Shown in pieces: positions 50,703 to 63,500 of a stretch of DNA of 64,000 bases (its first letter is position 1; each line of letters starts with the position of its first letter). The stretch comes from Lichenostomus cassidix. Its lineage: Eukaryota > Chordata > Aves > Passeriformes > Meliphagidae. The notes below the pieces were generated by a model, which saw only the letters and a program-made list of their open reading frames with translations, did not search any database and was not told the origin of the DNA. The translations under genes and the position numbers were made by a program. Where the stretch lies: the NCBI GenBank assembly GCA_008360975.2, contig CM039196.1:7110263-7174262 (forward strand), written 5' to 3'.

Positions 50703-52993
50703 GTATGTGTTGCAAAAAGCTCAGAACTGAAAATGGATTTGGGGAGAAATGTTGCTGTGCAGTCCTGCTCTTGCAGGCACATTCATTGTGCTTGTTTAGG
50801 ATGATGCAGTTTGTGGAGTGCTGGCAGAGTCCTGGCATGTGTTTATCTCCTGTGTTGCATCACTGTTAGATATTCGGGATTCTTTTTTCCACAATTGCTG
50901 TAATTTTGTTTGGCTTTGAACAGGAGTGCTGCATGTTGACAGATGACACTGCTGTTGGAAAAAGGTGGATGTGCTCTGCCTCTCCTCTGCATTGCTGTGT
51001 TCTTGCATCTGTCCAATCTCTGCTTAGTCCCCTTGCCTGGCTGTGCAGCATGTGTCCCATCCTTGGGAAGCCAGGCCAGCATGGATCCATCCATCCATCC
51101 CTCCCCATGCATGGCACTCCTGGCTGTACATCATCCATGCCTCCAGACTCTCATATTTGAAAACCAACTAAAAGCCTCCCCTCCCACTCAACCAAAATGT
51201 ACAACTTCCCAATTCAATCACTATTTCAGGAATTTAAATTGCAAACACGATTTTGTAGCTTTTAATTGTCAGTCACTTTTAGACCTGTTCTCTCCTCTGG
51301 GGCATGAGTGTTGCAAATGAGTTTCATTATAAGAGAGGATTAATAGTTTCAGTAACCCCCCTCCCACATTTCCTTTACAAAGAGACACTCAAATTATATC
51401 TGTTTTCTTTGTTGTTTTAGAGGAATTACTGTTCTACACTGAATTCTGTTTTCTTTCCTTTTTTAGAGAAATTAGTATTCTAGATTAATTCAGAGATAAT
51501 TAATTCCATTTTCTATCTAGGCTTCATTCTCCTCATTCATGTGTACACATACCCTGGCTTCTTATTTATAGGCAGGTATAAGGAAGGGTTTTGCCCCTAA
51601 AGAGCTGATATGGAGTTGTTTGAACTTGATAGACTGTGTGCTGCACGACTCTTTGATCTGACCTGTACTTGTTATTAAAATACTAAGTGTTTCCATATGT
51701 GTTAGGGAAGTCATCACAGCGTGAACTTGCTTTTGCAGACTAGTCTGTCATCAACTACATTTAAACTGTTTAAAAAAAATTGATGGGAATCTTCTAATGA
51801 CTGGGGGAAAAACTAAAGAAATAATTCTGCCTGGCTGGCCAGCCTGTTCTCACAGGGAGTGACTGAACCTGCTGTGGGATACTCTTTGGAAACCTTGCAG
51901 GTGTGCTGATTCAAGCCTTCTCCCTGCCACTTGCAGTCCCTGTTGTTGCTTTGCTTGAGAGCAGCACAGTGCATGGAAACACTTTCAGACATGAAAGCCC
52001 TGAGTGCCCTGTGGGAGGAGGGTGTTGTGCTGAGGGACCCCTCTGCTCATCCCCTCCATGGCAGCAAACAGGGAGCACTCTCAGGTGTGTCCCATGCCAG
52101 GTGTCTGCCTGGACCAACCTAGAGATTCATTTCCTGGATCTGTGCACCCAGGTGGTTTCTCTTCATCATCTGAAGCACCAGCTCATGTCTTTTTGGACAA
52201 ATAGGTCTCAAAATCACCTGACACTGATGATGAGCCTGTGGATTGCAGCAAGCAGTGCAGGCACTCAATGACAGCTTGGGTTTGGCTCTGTGTGTTCAGC
52301 AGGAAATGACAATGTATTTTAATGGTTTTTTCCACCTTATTGCGGTGCTGTTTTGAAAATGGGCTGTTCCCTAGAGGGAAATAAACTAGTGATAATGCTG
52401 AGCTCACAGCTCATAGGATGTGGATCAAAAGAATAGAGGCTATCAGACAACTGTTGTGCTTCAAAAATAAAAAATAAAGTCCATTCATAAATGTGTTTTT
52501 AAAATCATAAAGAGAAGCTCCCTTGTCTCACTGTTAAATTTATGTGGATACTGCTCTGAACCTACCTTGATTTTCTCAGTCTAGAACTTCAAAATCGATC
52601 AATTCTCTCCTCTCCTGTTCACTTAATCTCACAGTGTTTCCATGTTTATTTTATTTTATTTCATGGTCATTGATCACAGCATTTCAAACACCTCTGCAAA
52701 GGGCTAGTCATCCTTCTGTCCCCTCAGTTCTGTGAGTACCTTTTCATTTAATGAAAAGAGAAAAGAAAAAAAGCTGTGCAGAGAAAAACTGGGGGTTTTC
52801 AGCAGGAACGAAAGGGAGAGAAAGTGGAATACCTTGGTTCGGTTTGGTTTTTTAATTGATGAAACTTCTTTAGTCTTGTAATACTCAGGTTTTGAACCTG
52901 TTCTGTGAAATTCTGCCTCTTTGTGACTGTTCCTTTGTATTTTCTTCATGCTGTAAATTTTTGTTTTCCTTTTGCTGCTTTTCTGGTAATTAG
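50703..52993 (+). other. ARVCF intron, 2.3 kb, upstream of the microexon
   Basis: The intron runs from donor gtatgt to acceptor tctggtaattag. A short ATCC run lies near 51085-51100. The last about 65 nt are T-rich with two adjacent UGC motifs at 52973-52978, and no strong continuous pyrimidine tract touches the acceptor (tctggtaattag). That is a weak acceptor, which fits regulated use of the microexon. Confidence 0.85.
52973..52978 (+). promoter_or_regulatory. Double UGC motif upstream of the microexon acceptor
   Basis: Tgctgc lies about 16-21 nt upstream of the 18-nt exon within a T-rich tract. UGC motifs in this position are known to recruit SRRM4 (nSR100), which drives neural inclusion of microexons in vertebrates. 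That it acts here is inference. Confidence 0.45.
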
Positions 52994-53011
52994 AGGAGTG
53001 GTTCAATCAAG
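52994..53011 (+). CDS. ARVCF: ARVCF 18-nt microexon, likely alternative cassette (homologue of p120-catenin exon C)
   Basis: This 18-nt exon reads ag-gag-tgg-ttc-aat-caa-g. Joined to the previous exon it gives EEWFNQ and then the first base of a Gly codon. Acceptor: tctggtaattag. Donor: the consensus gtgagt. The length is a multiple of three and both flanking exons have matching phases, so skipping it leaves the frame open (KKAK joins GKKNG). From memory, human ARVCF has EEWFHQ here and an isoform lacking six residues, and CTNND1 has DEWFSR from its alternative exon C. The exon is too short for ORF-based gene finding and is easily missed. Upstream lies a long T-rich tract with two UGC motifs. 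That it is an exon is nearly certain; that it is alternatively spliced is inference. Confidence 0.9.
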
Positions 53012-56000
53012 GTGAGTCTGCAATACTTTCTTTTCATCATCCCCATAATATGCTTTGTTTGGCTTTCTCATGCAAGGCTAAGAGCTGAGATCAAGGTCTT
53101 GTGCTTCTCCTCTGCTCCCCCAGTGCATCCTCCTGTTCATTTCAGCAGACATGGAAAAATCCTCTGAGGGAGCTTTTGCAGTTTGGTCATTCCACACCAA
53201 GAATGGAAAACACACGGGTTTATTCATTCTGGTGTAAGTGCACTAAGGGAATTGATGTGCCGCTGGCCTGCTTAACCACCAGGAGAGCAGGAACACCCAA
53301 TGTGTGAGCTGCCTCACCAGCCCTGTCAGATGGAAGACTGCTGGCTGGGCTGGGGAGTGGAAGTAGCCGTGAGCCTTAGCAGCTTGGATGTGTATTCTCA
53401 GGGGTCCTTGGCACTTTCTCTGCTTGGGCTCATGCCTGGGCTGCTGCAGCTTTGTTACTGGCGCACAGAGGAGCTGGATGAAGCTACCCCCAGTACCTGC
53501 CTCGGGGGATTGGCTTGCTTCTTGACCCAGCACAACAAGTAAAATTGCATGTGGAATACACAAGTCTGAGGCTAAAGCTTCCCTCGGCTGGGAAGTTGAT
53601 AGGCTGTGGGTGCCTGAGTGACTGTTACTGAGACTGATTGAGGAGTGAAGGCAGGGATGTTTTCAGGTTGTGGCACTTCAGATCATGAGTTCTGGAGGGT
53701 TGAGCCAAAGGAGAAATGTTGGGGGGGGAAAACCAGCCAACCGAAATCTAATTGCTGCACCCAACAAATGGTGCTGGGTTGCTGTATCCAGTGTTCTGCA
53801 GGACACTAATTTTGGACTATGAGTGGTGAGCCTGTGGAGGATGGACTTGGCAGGATAGAGCTCTCAGCCCTTGATTTCTGTCACTCCTTTGTGGCCAGTT
53901 CAGTGGCCATATTAATGAGCACTGGGGAGAATAAGGTGGAGCTGGTTTGAAGGAGTACTTTCCCTTAAACTTTTATTTCAACCAGAAAAAAGGCATTTGG
54001 GAATTAACCCTTCATCAGAAATGGTTTGGCTGCACCATGGTTTGATTATCCAGTAAAGCAAAATGACATTTGAGGAAGATCAACAACAACATTAGTGGCT
54101 AATAACACTGGGTCGCAATTCAGAGTCTGTATGGAGTTTCTGACAGATGGAAAATGCCGAAGGTCATGTTTTGGTTGTTTCTTACATAATGAAAAGTAGC
54201 AAGGGGAAAAAGGGAAAGAATTTTTAATCCTGCTTTTTCAGAGACTGTAAATTGCATCTTGCACGGGCAAGTCTCATGTCAGGCAGTTTTCCCAAACCAG
54301 AGTCCTGTGCCAATCCTAGAGCAGGTCTTATAAAACAGCCCTGCCAGCAGTCATGTTCAAAACTGTCTCTTGCCAAAGTTTGGAGCTGTGCGTCTGATCC
54401 AACAGCATTGGCTTTTCTCTGACACACCTCAGGCTGGAGAACCGGGAGATGGGTAGAAATTGAAATGTACAAAAACAGGATCTTAAACTTCTCTCCTACC
54501 ACAAGCCCAGTTTGTTCTGTGGTTTCAGCATCCCTGTGGTGCACAACCTGATGGTGAAAATCCAGGAAGCGACAGCGGTGTGCTCGATACAAATTCCAGC
54601 TGCATGGATTGTGTGTGTGTTCACATCCCTGTTGTGAAGAAATGCACAGGGTGGAGGGACAAAGCAGCATGCTCAGAGCTGCAGAATCTGGCAGCGATGC
54701 TGAGTTTCTCAGGTTATTAGGTGGGCATGGAAATGGCTGATAAGGTTATAATCAGTAGACTCTTGAACTTGCTAAATTTGGTCACCTTTTTAGAAACTCC
54801 AATATTCATTAAAATCAAATGGGAAAAACAGCTATGAGCCTCAGATTGAAACCTTTGCTTTCTGGGTAGATTTGTTTTGGAATCTTTTGCAGCTTGCTCA
54901 TCTTGTCTCTGCAGGAAAGCCCTGTAAAATGAAGGTGCTTGGGCTATTTCCAAACAAAATCCATTTGATTAAGCAAGTAATTTGTAAAGTTGAAAGCCCC
55001 TTGGTCAGAGCTCTGTGTTCAGAACTGCTGCCATTGGTAAGCAGCTGGCAGCTTCTGCTTTGAACAGACAGGCTTTGGCCTGTGAGGTGGGAGTTGCTCA
55101 GAGGGTTGAGGCACAAACCAGCAGAGGCTCCTCCAAACCAGCCAGTGTTTGCTGTCTGGCCCAGAAATGGAGAGACAGCCACTGAGGAGCCCAGGGCACA
55201 GGTGGAGGGTGCTGTCTGTATGAAAGATGGGTTAGTAAATAGGCAGCTGCTTTGGCATTCCCAGTTCAAAAGTAGCAGCCAATGCTGCACTCCTCGACAA
55301 TTGCCTCCTTAACAAGTTGTGCACAGACACAGTGCTTACTAAACACTGCCACTGGGAAGAAGGGAACTCCTACTGTGCCATCTCAGTTCTACAGGGCTGA
55401 TAGAAGTTGCCAAACCAACTTTTAAATTACAGAGAGAAGTTCTGAAATGAGTAGTTGTGTTTAGTAAGATTAGGCTCTCTGAGAACATGTTCTGAGGTTT
55501 AAACTGTCTAATGGCAGAGACATTAAATTGGGGGTCATGTGAAAAAACAGTTTGTCCTACTTGTAGATAAGATGGAGTCACATTTATTGGTCTGCCTTAA
55601 GTCTGTTATCTTTCCTAAACACTGACTTCCTTCCTTGAATGTTTTTGGTTTTTTTTTTTATTCCCTCTGCCCTACTTTTTCCTGTCAATGCTCTAAGGGT
55701 CAACAAAGGTTTGCAGCCAGCAACTGGGTTCAGCTGCCATTATGAAATGCAATGTGCTTTGGTGATGTACAGCACTTTTTCTTTCTGGTATTTGATTCCC
55801 CAAGCATGTGTTGCTCCTTTCACAGACCAAAAAATTGATGGAAGGCTGCAAAGTGCTGCTGATTCCTGTCCCTTTCTTTAGAAAAGATACCTTTCAAGGG
55901 GTGCCATGGTACCTGGCTGCATGACTTTTTGGCAGCTTAGATGGGCTTTTACATACTTCAGTTAAGGAAATTACTTCAGATAAGCAGAACTTCCAGGTGC

Positions 56001-57458
56001 ATGTTTTGTTTTGCCACGGCAGTTGAAGTTGGCTGGTATTCTGTGTTGGCATTTCAAAAGAGAAGTGTGTGATTCCATCCCCTCCCAAAGAAAGGGAGAT
56101 GACAGAATACTACCCTGAGGTGGGTTTTCCCTCTTGATGTAATTTCTAAATATTCATATGGTATTTAAAAGCTCTAATTCTTTGCTGTACGGTACTGAGT
56201 ATTTCTATCCTTTTGTCAAGAGGAAAGGTGGAGTGACCCATTGAATTCACTGTGCCAGCCCCCTGCTTTAACAAGGCAGGGACTGGCCTTTCCCATCTCA
56301 TGACCTGTTGCCAGTCAAGACTCAGACTAATCTCCTCATTACGTTTTCAAGGACCATTTTCCTCTTTGCTTTTAAGCAGCCTGACTGGTGGAGCTTTCAG
56401 CCCTTTCTGTAAAACCTCCATTAACAGCCTGGTAGTCCCTGTGCAGAAGCCACTTCTGGCAGCTTAAATTGTGTTGTCTGAATTCATCCCATCGCACCTG
56501 CCTTCCCCTCTCTGGAGGGAGAGGGACTAAATAACTTGATTTTCCCCCTCAAAATAATTTGGGAAAGCTAAATTGTACACTGCTGTTCTCAGAAGCTATG
56601 CAGATTCTTGCACTGCCTTCCAAATCTCTCTCTCTGCTGCCAGTGTTCCTCTGATGGCAAGGAGCCTGCTTATCCCACAGCATCCATACGGGCTTACCCA
56701 AGGCAGTGTGTCTCCTTGGGGGCATGAAAACTAACCCTTCCCTCCCCACGTGTTTACATAACCTTGAATTCTCAGCCTGACTAAAACTAAAGTGCAGGTT
56801 TTGTTCTGCTTTCTGTAAAGGATTGTATAAATTAAAGCTGATGTAATGGTTTGACACTGTTTCTTAGCAAAAGTATGGAATTATTTCCATTAGCTTCTAA
56901 TAAATAGTAAGAAAGACACTTTGTCGATTGAAGGGCAGTTCAAGGTTAAGTTGTTGGCTGCTGTCTGTTCAATATATTAAATCTAGGTCTTCCTGCCTAG
57001 TAGTTGCATTGAGAATAGAGGCTGCAAAGCAACGCTGTTGTGTTTTTGTTCTGCTGCTGAGTTTTTGCTTCAGCTAAGCTTCAGGTCAAAATTCTTCTGT
57101 GAAAACAACTAGTAAACACTGGGCTTCTGAGGGAGGAGCAGTTTTGCCAAGAAGGGACGTGGCACAATTTTCCAAGGTTTAAAGCACTCTTAAGACTCTC
57201 TGAAACGCTAGTGCTAAGCATGTTTGCAGATCAACCTGAAAGCAGCATGGGTGTGCAGCAACTTGTCCCTAAGTTGCTCATGCTAAAACCAGAGCTGTGC
57301 AGCTGGACTGCAAGTCAGATGCATACAGTTATGGGTAACAGTCTGTGATTGATATTCTGGGTCTGTATCTTCTCTCATCTCGTAGATGCACATGACAGTA
57401 ACTTACCTGTCAGTATACTGACAGTCTTTCCCATCTGTTGTCTTCTTTTTTTGTACAG
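53012..57458 (+). other. ARVCF intron, 4.4 kb, downstream of the microexon
   Basis: The intron runs from donor gtgagt to acceptor tttttttgtacag. The last 70 nt hold an 18-nt palindrome spanning the likely branch point. A run of eight G lies near 53721-53728. No gene was recognised. Confidence 0.85.
57393..57424 (+). promoter_or_regulatory. Palindrome over the branch-point region of the last visible exon
   Basis: Ctgtcagtatactgacag at 57407-57424 is a perfect 18-nt palindrome (7-bp stem, loop tata). It contains tactgac at 57416-57422, close to the vertebrate branch-point consensus, with the candidate branch A at 57421, 38 nt before the exon. A tgacag at 57393-57398 can pair instead with ctgtca at 57407-57412. 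The palindrome is seen; the branch-point role is inferred. Confidence 0.6.
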
Positions 57459-57530
57459 GAAAGAAGAATGGAGATTTGGACAGAAATTTTGATACACTTG
57501 ATTTGCCTAAGCGGTCTGAAGCAGCAAAAG
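57459..57530 (+). CDS. ARVCF: ARVCF coding exon: end of the armadillo loop
   Basis: This 72-nt exon completes a Gly codon, encodes KKNGDLDRNFDTLDLPKRSEAAK (23 residues) and leaves the first base of the next codon, probably Gly. Acceptor: tttttttgtacag. Donor: gtaatg at 57531. The block G-KK-G then D-DRNFDTLDLPKR-EAAKG is specific to ARVCF and bridges the disordered loop to the next armadillo repeat. That repeat should begin FELLYQPE in the next exon, and I find no such sequence before position 64000. The intron just upstream carries an 18-nt perfect palindrome over a strong branch-point motif. Confidence 0.95.
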
Positions 57531-60500
57531 GTAATGCTAATGTTTGTGCTTTTGGAAATATCAAGTAGCCTGGGAGCTGGAGGCTCTTAAAGGGACTTGA
57601 GACACGAGCATATCAGGCTGATCTCTTTCTTTTGTAGTCAGTTAATTGAAATAATGGATGTATCTGTGCATGCTGTTATCTAGTGTTGAATACTGGATAT
57701 GACTTCTTATATAAAACTGCTGAATTGGTGGAATCTCATAGAAGCCTGTCTGATTTTGTGTTAGGTGATGGTAACTGCAGAGAGGGGTGAATGCATGCTC
57801 TCCTCTACAGCTCCATTTGCAAGCCACCTGCTGCAACTGTAAGGAGTTGAGAAATGCACTGGGTGAGAGTACTTAGCAGTAACCTTGTCCCTTCCCTGGC
57901 ATCTCTGCCATTCTTCAGCACTCTGTGGAATTGGATGACAGCAGGGATTGAGGGGTTTTTGCCTTTACTGATAGGCAGTCTTCCCCTGAACACAGTATTC
58001 CTTCATGTCTGTAGTGAGCAGTACTTGCAGTTTTCCAAAATCCGAGAAGTTCACAGAAAAATTCTTCTGCATTGTGCTTTCGTATTTCAGCTCTGGCAGA
58101 GGCGAAACCTTTCACAATCTGCATTCCCTTCTTGCATACATGGTGCTTCTTTTAATTGGAGATTAGGAGGTAATTTGGGATTTTGTCAGAGTTCTTAGAG
58201 CATTGGATGGTGTTTTGAGACTTGCACAGGTTTTGAAGTGTGTGCAATGTCACTGCAAAGATCCAGCCATTGTCATGGCAACTGCAGTGCCACCCTGTCA
58301 GCCTTACCTTAATGAGCTGTGAATACCCAGAACTACCTGAGTATTCCTCAGAAGAAAAATTTTAAACTCTTCCCTCATCACTTTAGAGAATTTTGGAGAG
58401 TATAAAAAAAGAGATAGTGTGACTCAGTGGAGAGATCCATGGAGTTGGGATACCTGAATTATGCTCTTTTGGTGACCTTGGTCCAGTCAACTTACTTGTG
58501 CTTCAGTTTCCTTGCTGTTTGCTGAGAGCAACAGCAGAGGCCATGTCTGAGATCCTTAGAGATGTGCTGATAGTCAGTAATGGTATAATAATTATTCATA
58601 CATAGTGCTGCACTCAAATTCACAGTGAAGCTCTGATTGATGATATGCAAACTAATCCTAATACGTAGATGAATGTAATCTATTTACAGACACCCTTTAC
58701 AGTGGATGCAGTTTCTGGTCCCATGTCTAAACACTGCTTTTCATTTGGTGCATTATTGCACAAGATATTCTGTATCTTATGAAATAATGCAAGATACTGA
58801 TGTACCTCTTAGAAGCTGCAGTACCATCCTGTTTAGAGAGCTGCAGGAAACTTCTCCTAACCAGCCTTCACGGGCTGCCATCAGTTCAGGCTGGGTGTTG
58901 GTTATAGTGCAGAGCAGGGAGAACCTTAAGGGTGCAGGAAAAGAAAGAATGCAAAATACAGCAAAGGCTTCAGCATTTGCATTCCTTTCTAAATGTGATT
59001 GGAATGTAGGTGCCACTAAAGGGAAAAGATGGAAATCAAGAATCTCCGCAAGGAGATGTATCTTGCATAGCTTTCTTTAAAATAAGATAAAAATCATTCA
59101 TGTGCCTCTGTTAATGGTAGAAGTGATGTGCAGATCTAATGGGAGATGTGTCTGTCTCTGAGCTTACACAGCTTGTTATCATATTCAATGGCTAGAAATC
59201 TCACACTCTTGAAGAGGTTGTTTGATAATTTTGAGATACCCCCATTTAATCAAAGTCAAACAGATTACATATCTCATGCTAGATAAGGTCAGGAGATTAA
59301 TCCCACAGCATTTTGAAAGAAGCACTTTGACATGGAAAAAGCCATGAGTAACTGTTCACTTGTATGCTAAGAGTAAAAAAACCAAGTGAGTGATGCATTT
59401 TTGTTCACTTTTTTTACCAGTAGTTTCCTGCCAAGCCTCTCATTTACACGAGAGTTCCTGGATACCAGAGGTTCTAACAAGGTTGCTTGAACTTTGAATT
59501 GTTCGGTAAAGTAAAGAAAATAAAATTGCAGTTTCAAAATCCTTAAGAGCTCTGGTCAGATCTCTGCTGTAGAGTATAATTGGCTCTGATGAGATCAGCT
59601 CTCAGCTGAGGCAGAACCTCGTTACCAAGATGGAAAAATCATGCAAGTTTTAATGATCAAAAGCACTCAGATTGAGTGACATGATGAAGTGCTATTTCAA
59701 AAATCAACAATTATAGATTAATCTCTTTCATGTATTATTAAAGCCATATTAAAGTGAGTTTTCAGCTGGAATCTTTGTGGGCAAATGAAACTGCAGTAAT
59801 AAGATTTGTGCATGCAATGCAGCAAATGAACATTGTGCTAGTTAACAAATACTGGAATGTAGTATTGTTAAGTTTCCTGAAATTTTGTAGTTAGCATCCA
59901 TGGAGCTTGTCTGGTGGATCTAAAGATGTGGTTTCAAGAACTTGATATCATGGTTTCCCTCTGAGATACTCTGAGGTATGAGCACTGAACTTGAGAATCT
60001 GCTTATAATCACTTGAAAAACCATGAACTAGCAGCAGCAGACTTGTTCAGACCTATTTTCTATCAGGTCTGGAAACTTCATTTTGACTCTATATTGCTCT
60101 AATGGTAGAAATCTCTGCCTGTCCTGTAACCAAAGGAAAAACATTTGTAGACTGTGGGTGGGGACTGGCTAGTGTCTGCAGGATGCAGAGGTTTCTCGGT
60201 CGTTCTTCAGAATATCTGTCCTGCTGGTACAGCATCTTAGGAAAATCTTCATATCCAGAACAATCCAAAGTGTCCTGAGAGTTGTAACCTAGTTTAAATG
60301 CTAGTACTTCACTTCCCCCCTGCCCCGGGAATTTACTTGTTCTGGTGAGGAATGAATGAAGGAAGGCACTTTTTCGGAGTGATGAACCAGAGTCTCTTCC
60401 TGATGGCTCCTGGTTTTTTAATGGGAGTCAGGTTCTGCTGCAGCACATCATTTGAGCAGCCCTGAAACCATTTCTAAGCCTTTAATAATTTTATGTGCTA

Positions 60501-63500
60501 GGCATTCTGGCAGGGGAAAGCTTCCAGTTCAGGGTTGTTATCTGTGGTAAACTGGATAATGTCAGACGAGAGAACTTGCAGTGCTTTCAGAAGCTGTCTC
60601 ATCTGATATTAAAAAATAAATGTATATGCCTTGGCAGTGTCCAGAGTACTGCTGTCCTCGTGAGGAAAGATTGTGAAAGAGAAGCTTCTTGTTTCCTCTT
60701 TGTTGAAAGGAGCATATTTTTTTTCCTGACAGTCAAAGAGAGAGAGGATAAATTTCAGGGGGAAGTGATATGAGCTTGCATAGAGAAGGGAGCAGCACTG
60801 ACAAGAAATTATGAATGCTGTCCTCAGAACCTTGCTAAATTTAGGAGTTTCAAAAATTGCTGCTTCTGTAAGGGGGGAAAAAAAGTCTTGCTGAAATCCC
60901 TTCCCCAGTCTAAAGTAGGTCAGTGGTAGTGGTGCTGGCTGCCTCCTCTGCAGTGTGTTCTCCTCTTCACTACCACAGCGCTGATTTCTCCTGTGTACAC
61001 ATTAAACACATAGCGTAGTACAACTCTTGTGCTTTCTTCACAGAGTCCTTATTTCTGAGCAGGAATAGTGGCAGGAGGCTCAGGCACTGGGGGAAGATCA
61101 GGATTAAGCATATCTGTGCAGGGGAAGGCAGTGTCTCAGATGGCAGTACCTCTGTGATAAGGTTTTCTGAGCAGAATCAGAGTTGATGTGTGTCAGCCCC
61201 CCAAAGATGTTAGAGGCTTTGTAACATTTAATCCTCCTGTGTCAGGGTGTTGGATTGTCCACCTCTGTTCCTCAGTGTTGGAGCGTGGGAGGAGAAAGTC
61301 CAGAAGAGCTTTTTATATGGAATCAGCATTAGGTTGTTCCTAATTAAATCCAGACTTCTGTACTGTCTGGTTTAAGCAATTCTCATGGCTTGTTGTTTAT
61401 GCACACATACATCTGAGGGCAGAACAGTAGATGCTCTAAGTAGCTTTGGGTGTTGAAGTTCAGCTCCGATTTCAGTTTATCTCATTAGGGAGCTGAAAGT
61501 CTTCAGCCATAACGAGACGTGCAGGTACATTTCAGCCTGGTGGATGAGCTAGCTCATTTTCTTCTTTAAATCAGTTATTAAAGTGGTTATTAATTTATCT
61601 TTTCCATTTTGATTACTTAAGCTTACTTCCATGTTAATGGGAACATAGGTTTAGGAGAGAGTTGTGCTGAAATACTGAACCAGTGCTAAAACTCTTTGTA
61701 AAGGAACAAGTCTGTTTTGTTGCAGTGGGGACGTCACAGAAAAGCTGAATTTGTCAGAAAGCTCAGCTTTTTGTGTACACTTACTCTGGTCAGCGGCCTG
61801 TGTAGGCAGGGAATGAGATTTTGGATGAACTTGTCAGCAGGTGAATTTCTTCTGCTCCATTATCTGAAATCCTCAGTCATTTTCTATGTAGCCTCATGCT
61901 GATGATAGATTTTCTATTCCAGAAGGTGAGTGTTTAAATTCCCTTATAAATCTTTGTATTACTGCTCCAGGAAATTAGACTTCCTGGCACTGTCAGGGTA
62001 ATGACTTTAACTTAGTAGATTACAAAAGTGCCAGCAATTTGTCTTCAGCTAAAGGCAACATGTAGTAGAAGGAGAAACTTCACTTTACTCTGGCTTTAGT
62101 TTGTAATTAAGATTGGCTGCAGTTCGCATTTCACTGCTGCTTTAATTTGCTTTCTTTAAATCTTTACAAGTTGACTCAAGCACTCACCTGCCCTTTCCAG
62201 CTCCCTTCCATCATTAATTTTGATTGTCGTATTGTGAATAAGTGAGTAGAACCGATTGAGTAATGGCACCATCCACACCCTTCCTGAGCCTGCTGGTGGA
62301 AATTGAGGGACTGGGAAGATCTCCTCAGTGAGAACAAGTAACATGTTCTTGTATTAGCATCTTTTGAGTATTTCATGCACGTTGTTGAATTCCTATCAGA
62401 ATGATTAAGTATCTCTTATTTCTGTTGCTTTACTAAGATGAGCATTCATTTTGTTCCCATGTGTTTTTCATAATTTACAAAGCAGTGAAAGATTTCTCGT
62501 ATGTCTTCCAATGCTTTGAGTCAGGGAAAATTTATTGCCTTGAACAGGAAAATTCCCATATGGAACCTGCCATTGCCAAACTTTCTCTAGTCTGGTACCT
62601 GTAAATTCCCATTCTTTTCCCCAACGTTTTCAAGGAATTCAGAGCAGGCACCTGTGGATTCTTTTCCTTTCTTGCGTACACAGTCTTTCCATAGCTGACT
62701 GCTAATTGTTTTGGAATCCTCTGCCTTTTTTGTCATAATCTTCTCTGATTCTTACGTTGAATGTACTTATGTACTCAGGGCTGGTTGACATGTGCATGAG
62801 CTGCTCCCTGGCCTGCTGAGCTGCGCTCTGCAGGTGAAAACTTGTTTGTGATTTTTATGGATCTGTTAAATTTGAATATGTAGAACATAAGCTGTAAGTT
62901 TAGGGCTGAAACTGAAGGCTTTGAAAAAATCATATGGGAAGATGGAGCTGGAATGTGAATTGGAGATCCAGGAGTACTGTTTTGTCTCTGCCACTTTTCA
63001 CTAGGTAATACAATTCTATCCTGCAACATTCTTACTTTGGAGACTGTAAGGAAGCAAATGTTTTTCTGGGAGAAATACTAAATGATATGACTGAAACCCT
63101 ACACAGTAACTGTGTACAGCAGTGCTTCTGAGAGTCACAGTTCTGCTGTGTGGAGTTGAGTTATCCACAAAATCATGTGAGAGGAATTTGAGACTGCTAC
63201 AGGACCAGCTCTGGTGCTATCTGCTCAGGAATGTGAAGAATACTCTCGGCTTTACGTCCTTGTAATTGCTGCCGTGTTTGGCAAACTGCTGCTCTCTGGC
63301 TTCTGAGAATGCCTTGACATTGCAGCTCTGAGCTGTGATTTCCAGTCCCTAGCTTTGTCCATAGGGACATCCAGGCAAAAACTGTATGTATGGATAAGAC
63401 AGTCTAGATTCCTGGTGGGGGTGAAATGGCATCTGTGGAACAGAAAAGCTCTTGCAGCTGTGGGAAAGCACAGTGTTTGTGAGAGCAGACTGTGCTGTGA

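Noticed and set aside
54224..54670. 148-residue minus-strand ORF in the intron
   Set aside because: No recognisable domain, no splice-supported neighbours, and its length is within what chance gives in this composition.
13854..57530. Identification as CTNND1, CTNND2 or PKP4 instead of ARVCF
   Set aside because: HVHKEVPGAD, CFGGKKAKEEWF and DRNFDTLDLPKR are ARVCF-type; the paralogues as recalled differ at each of these places.
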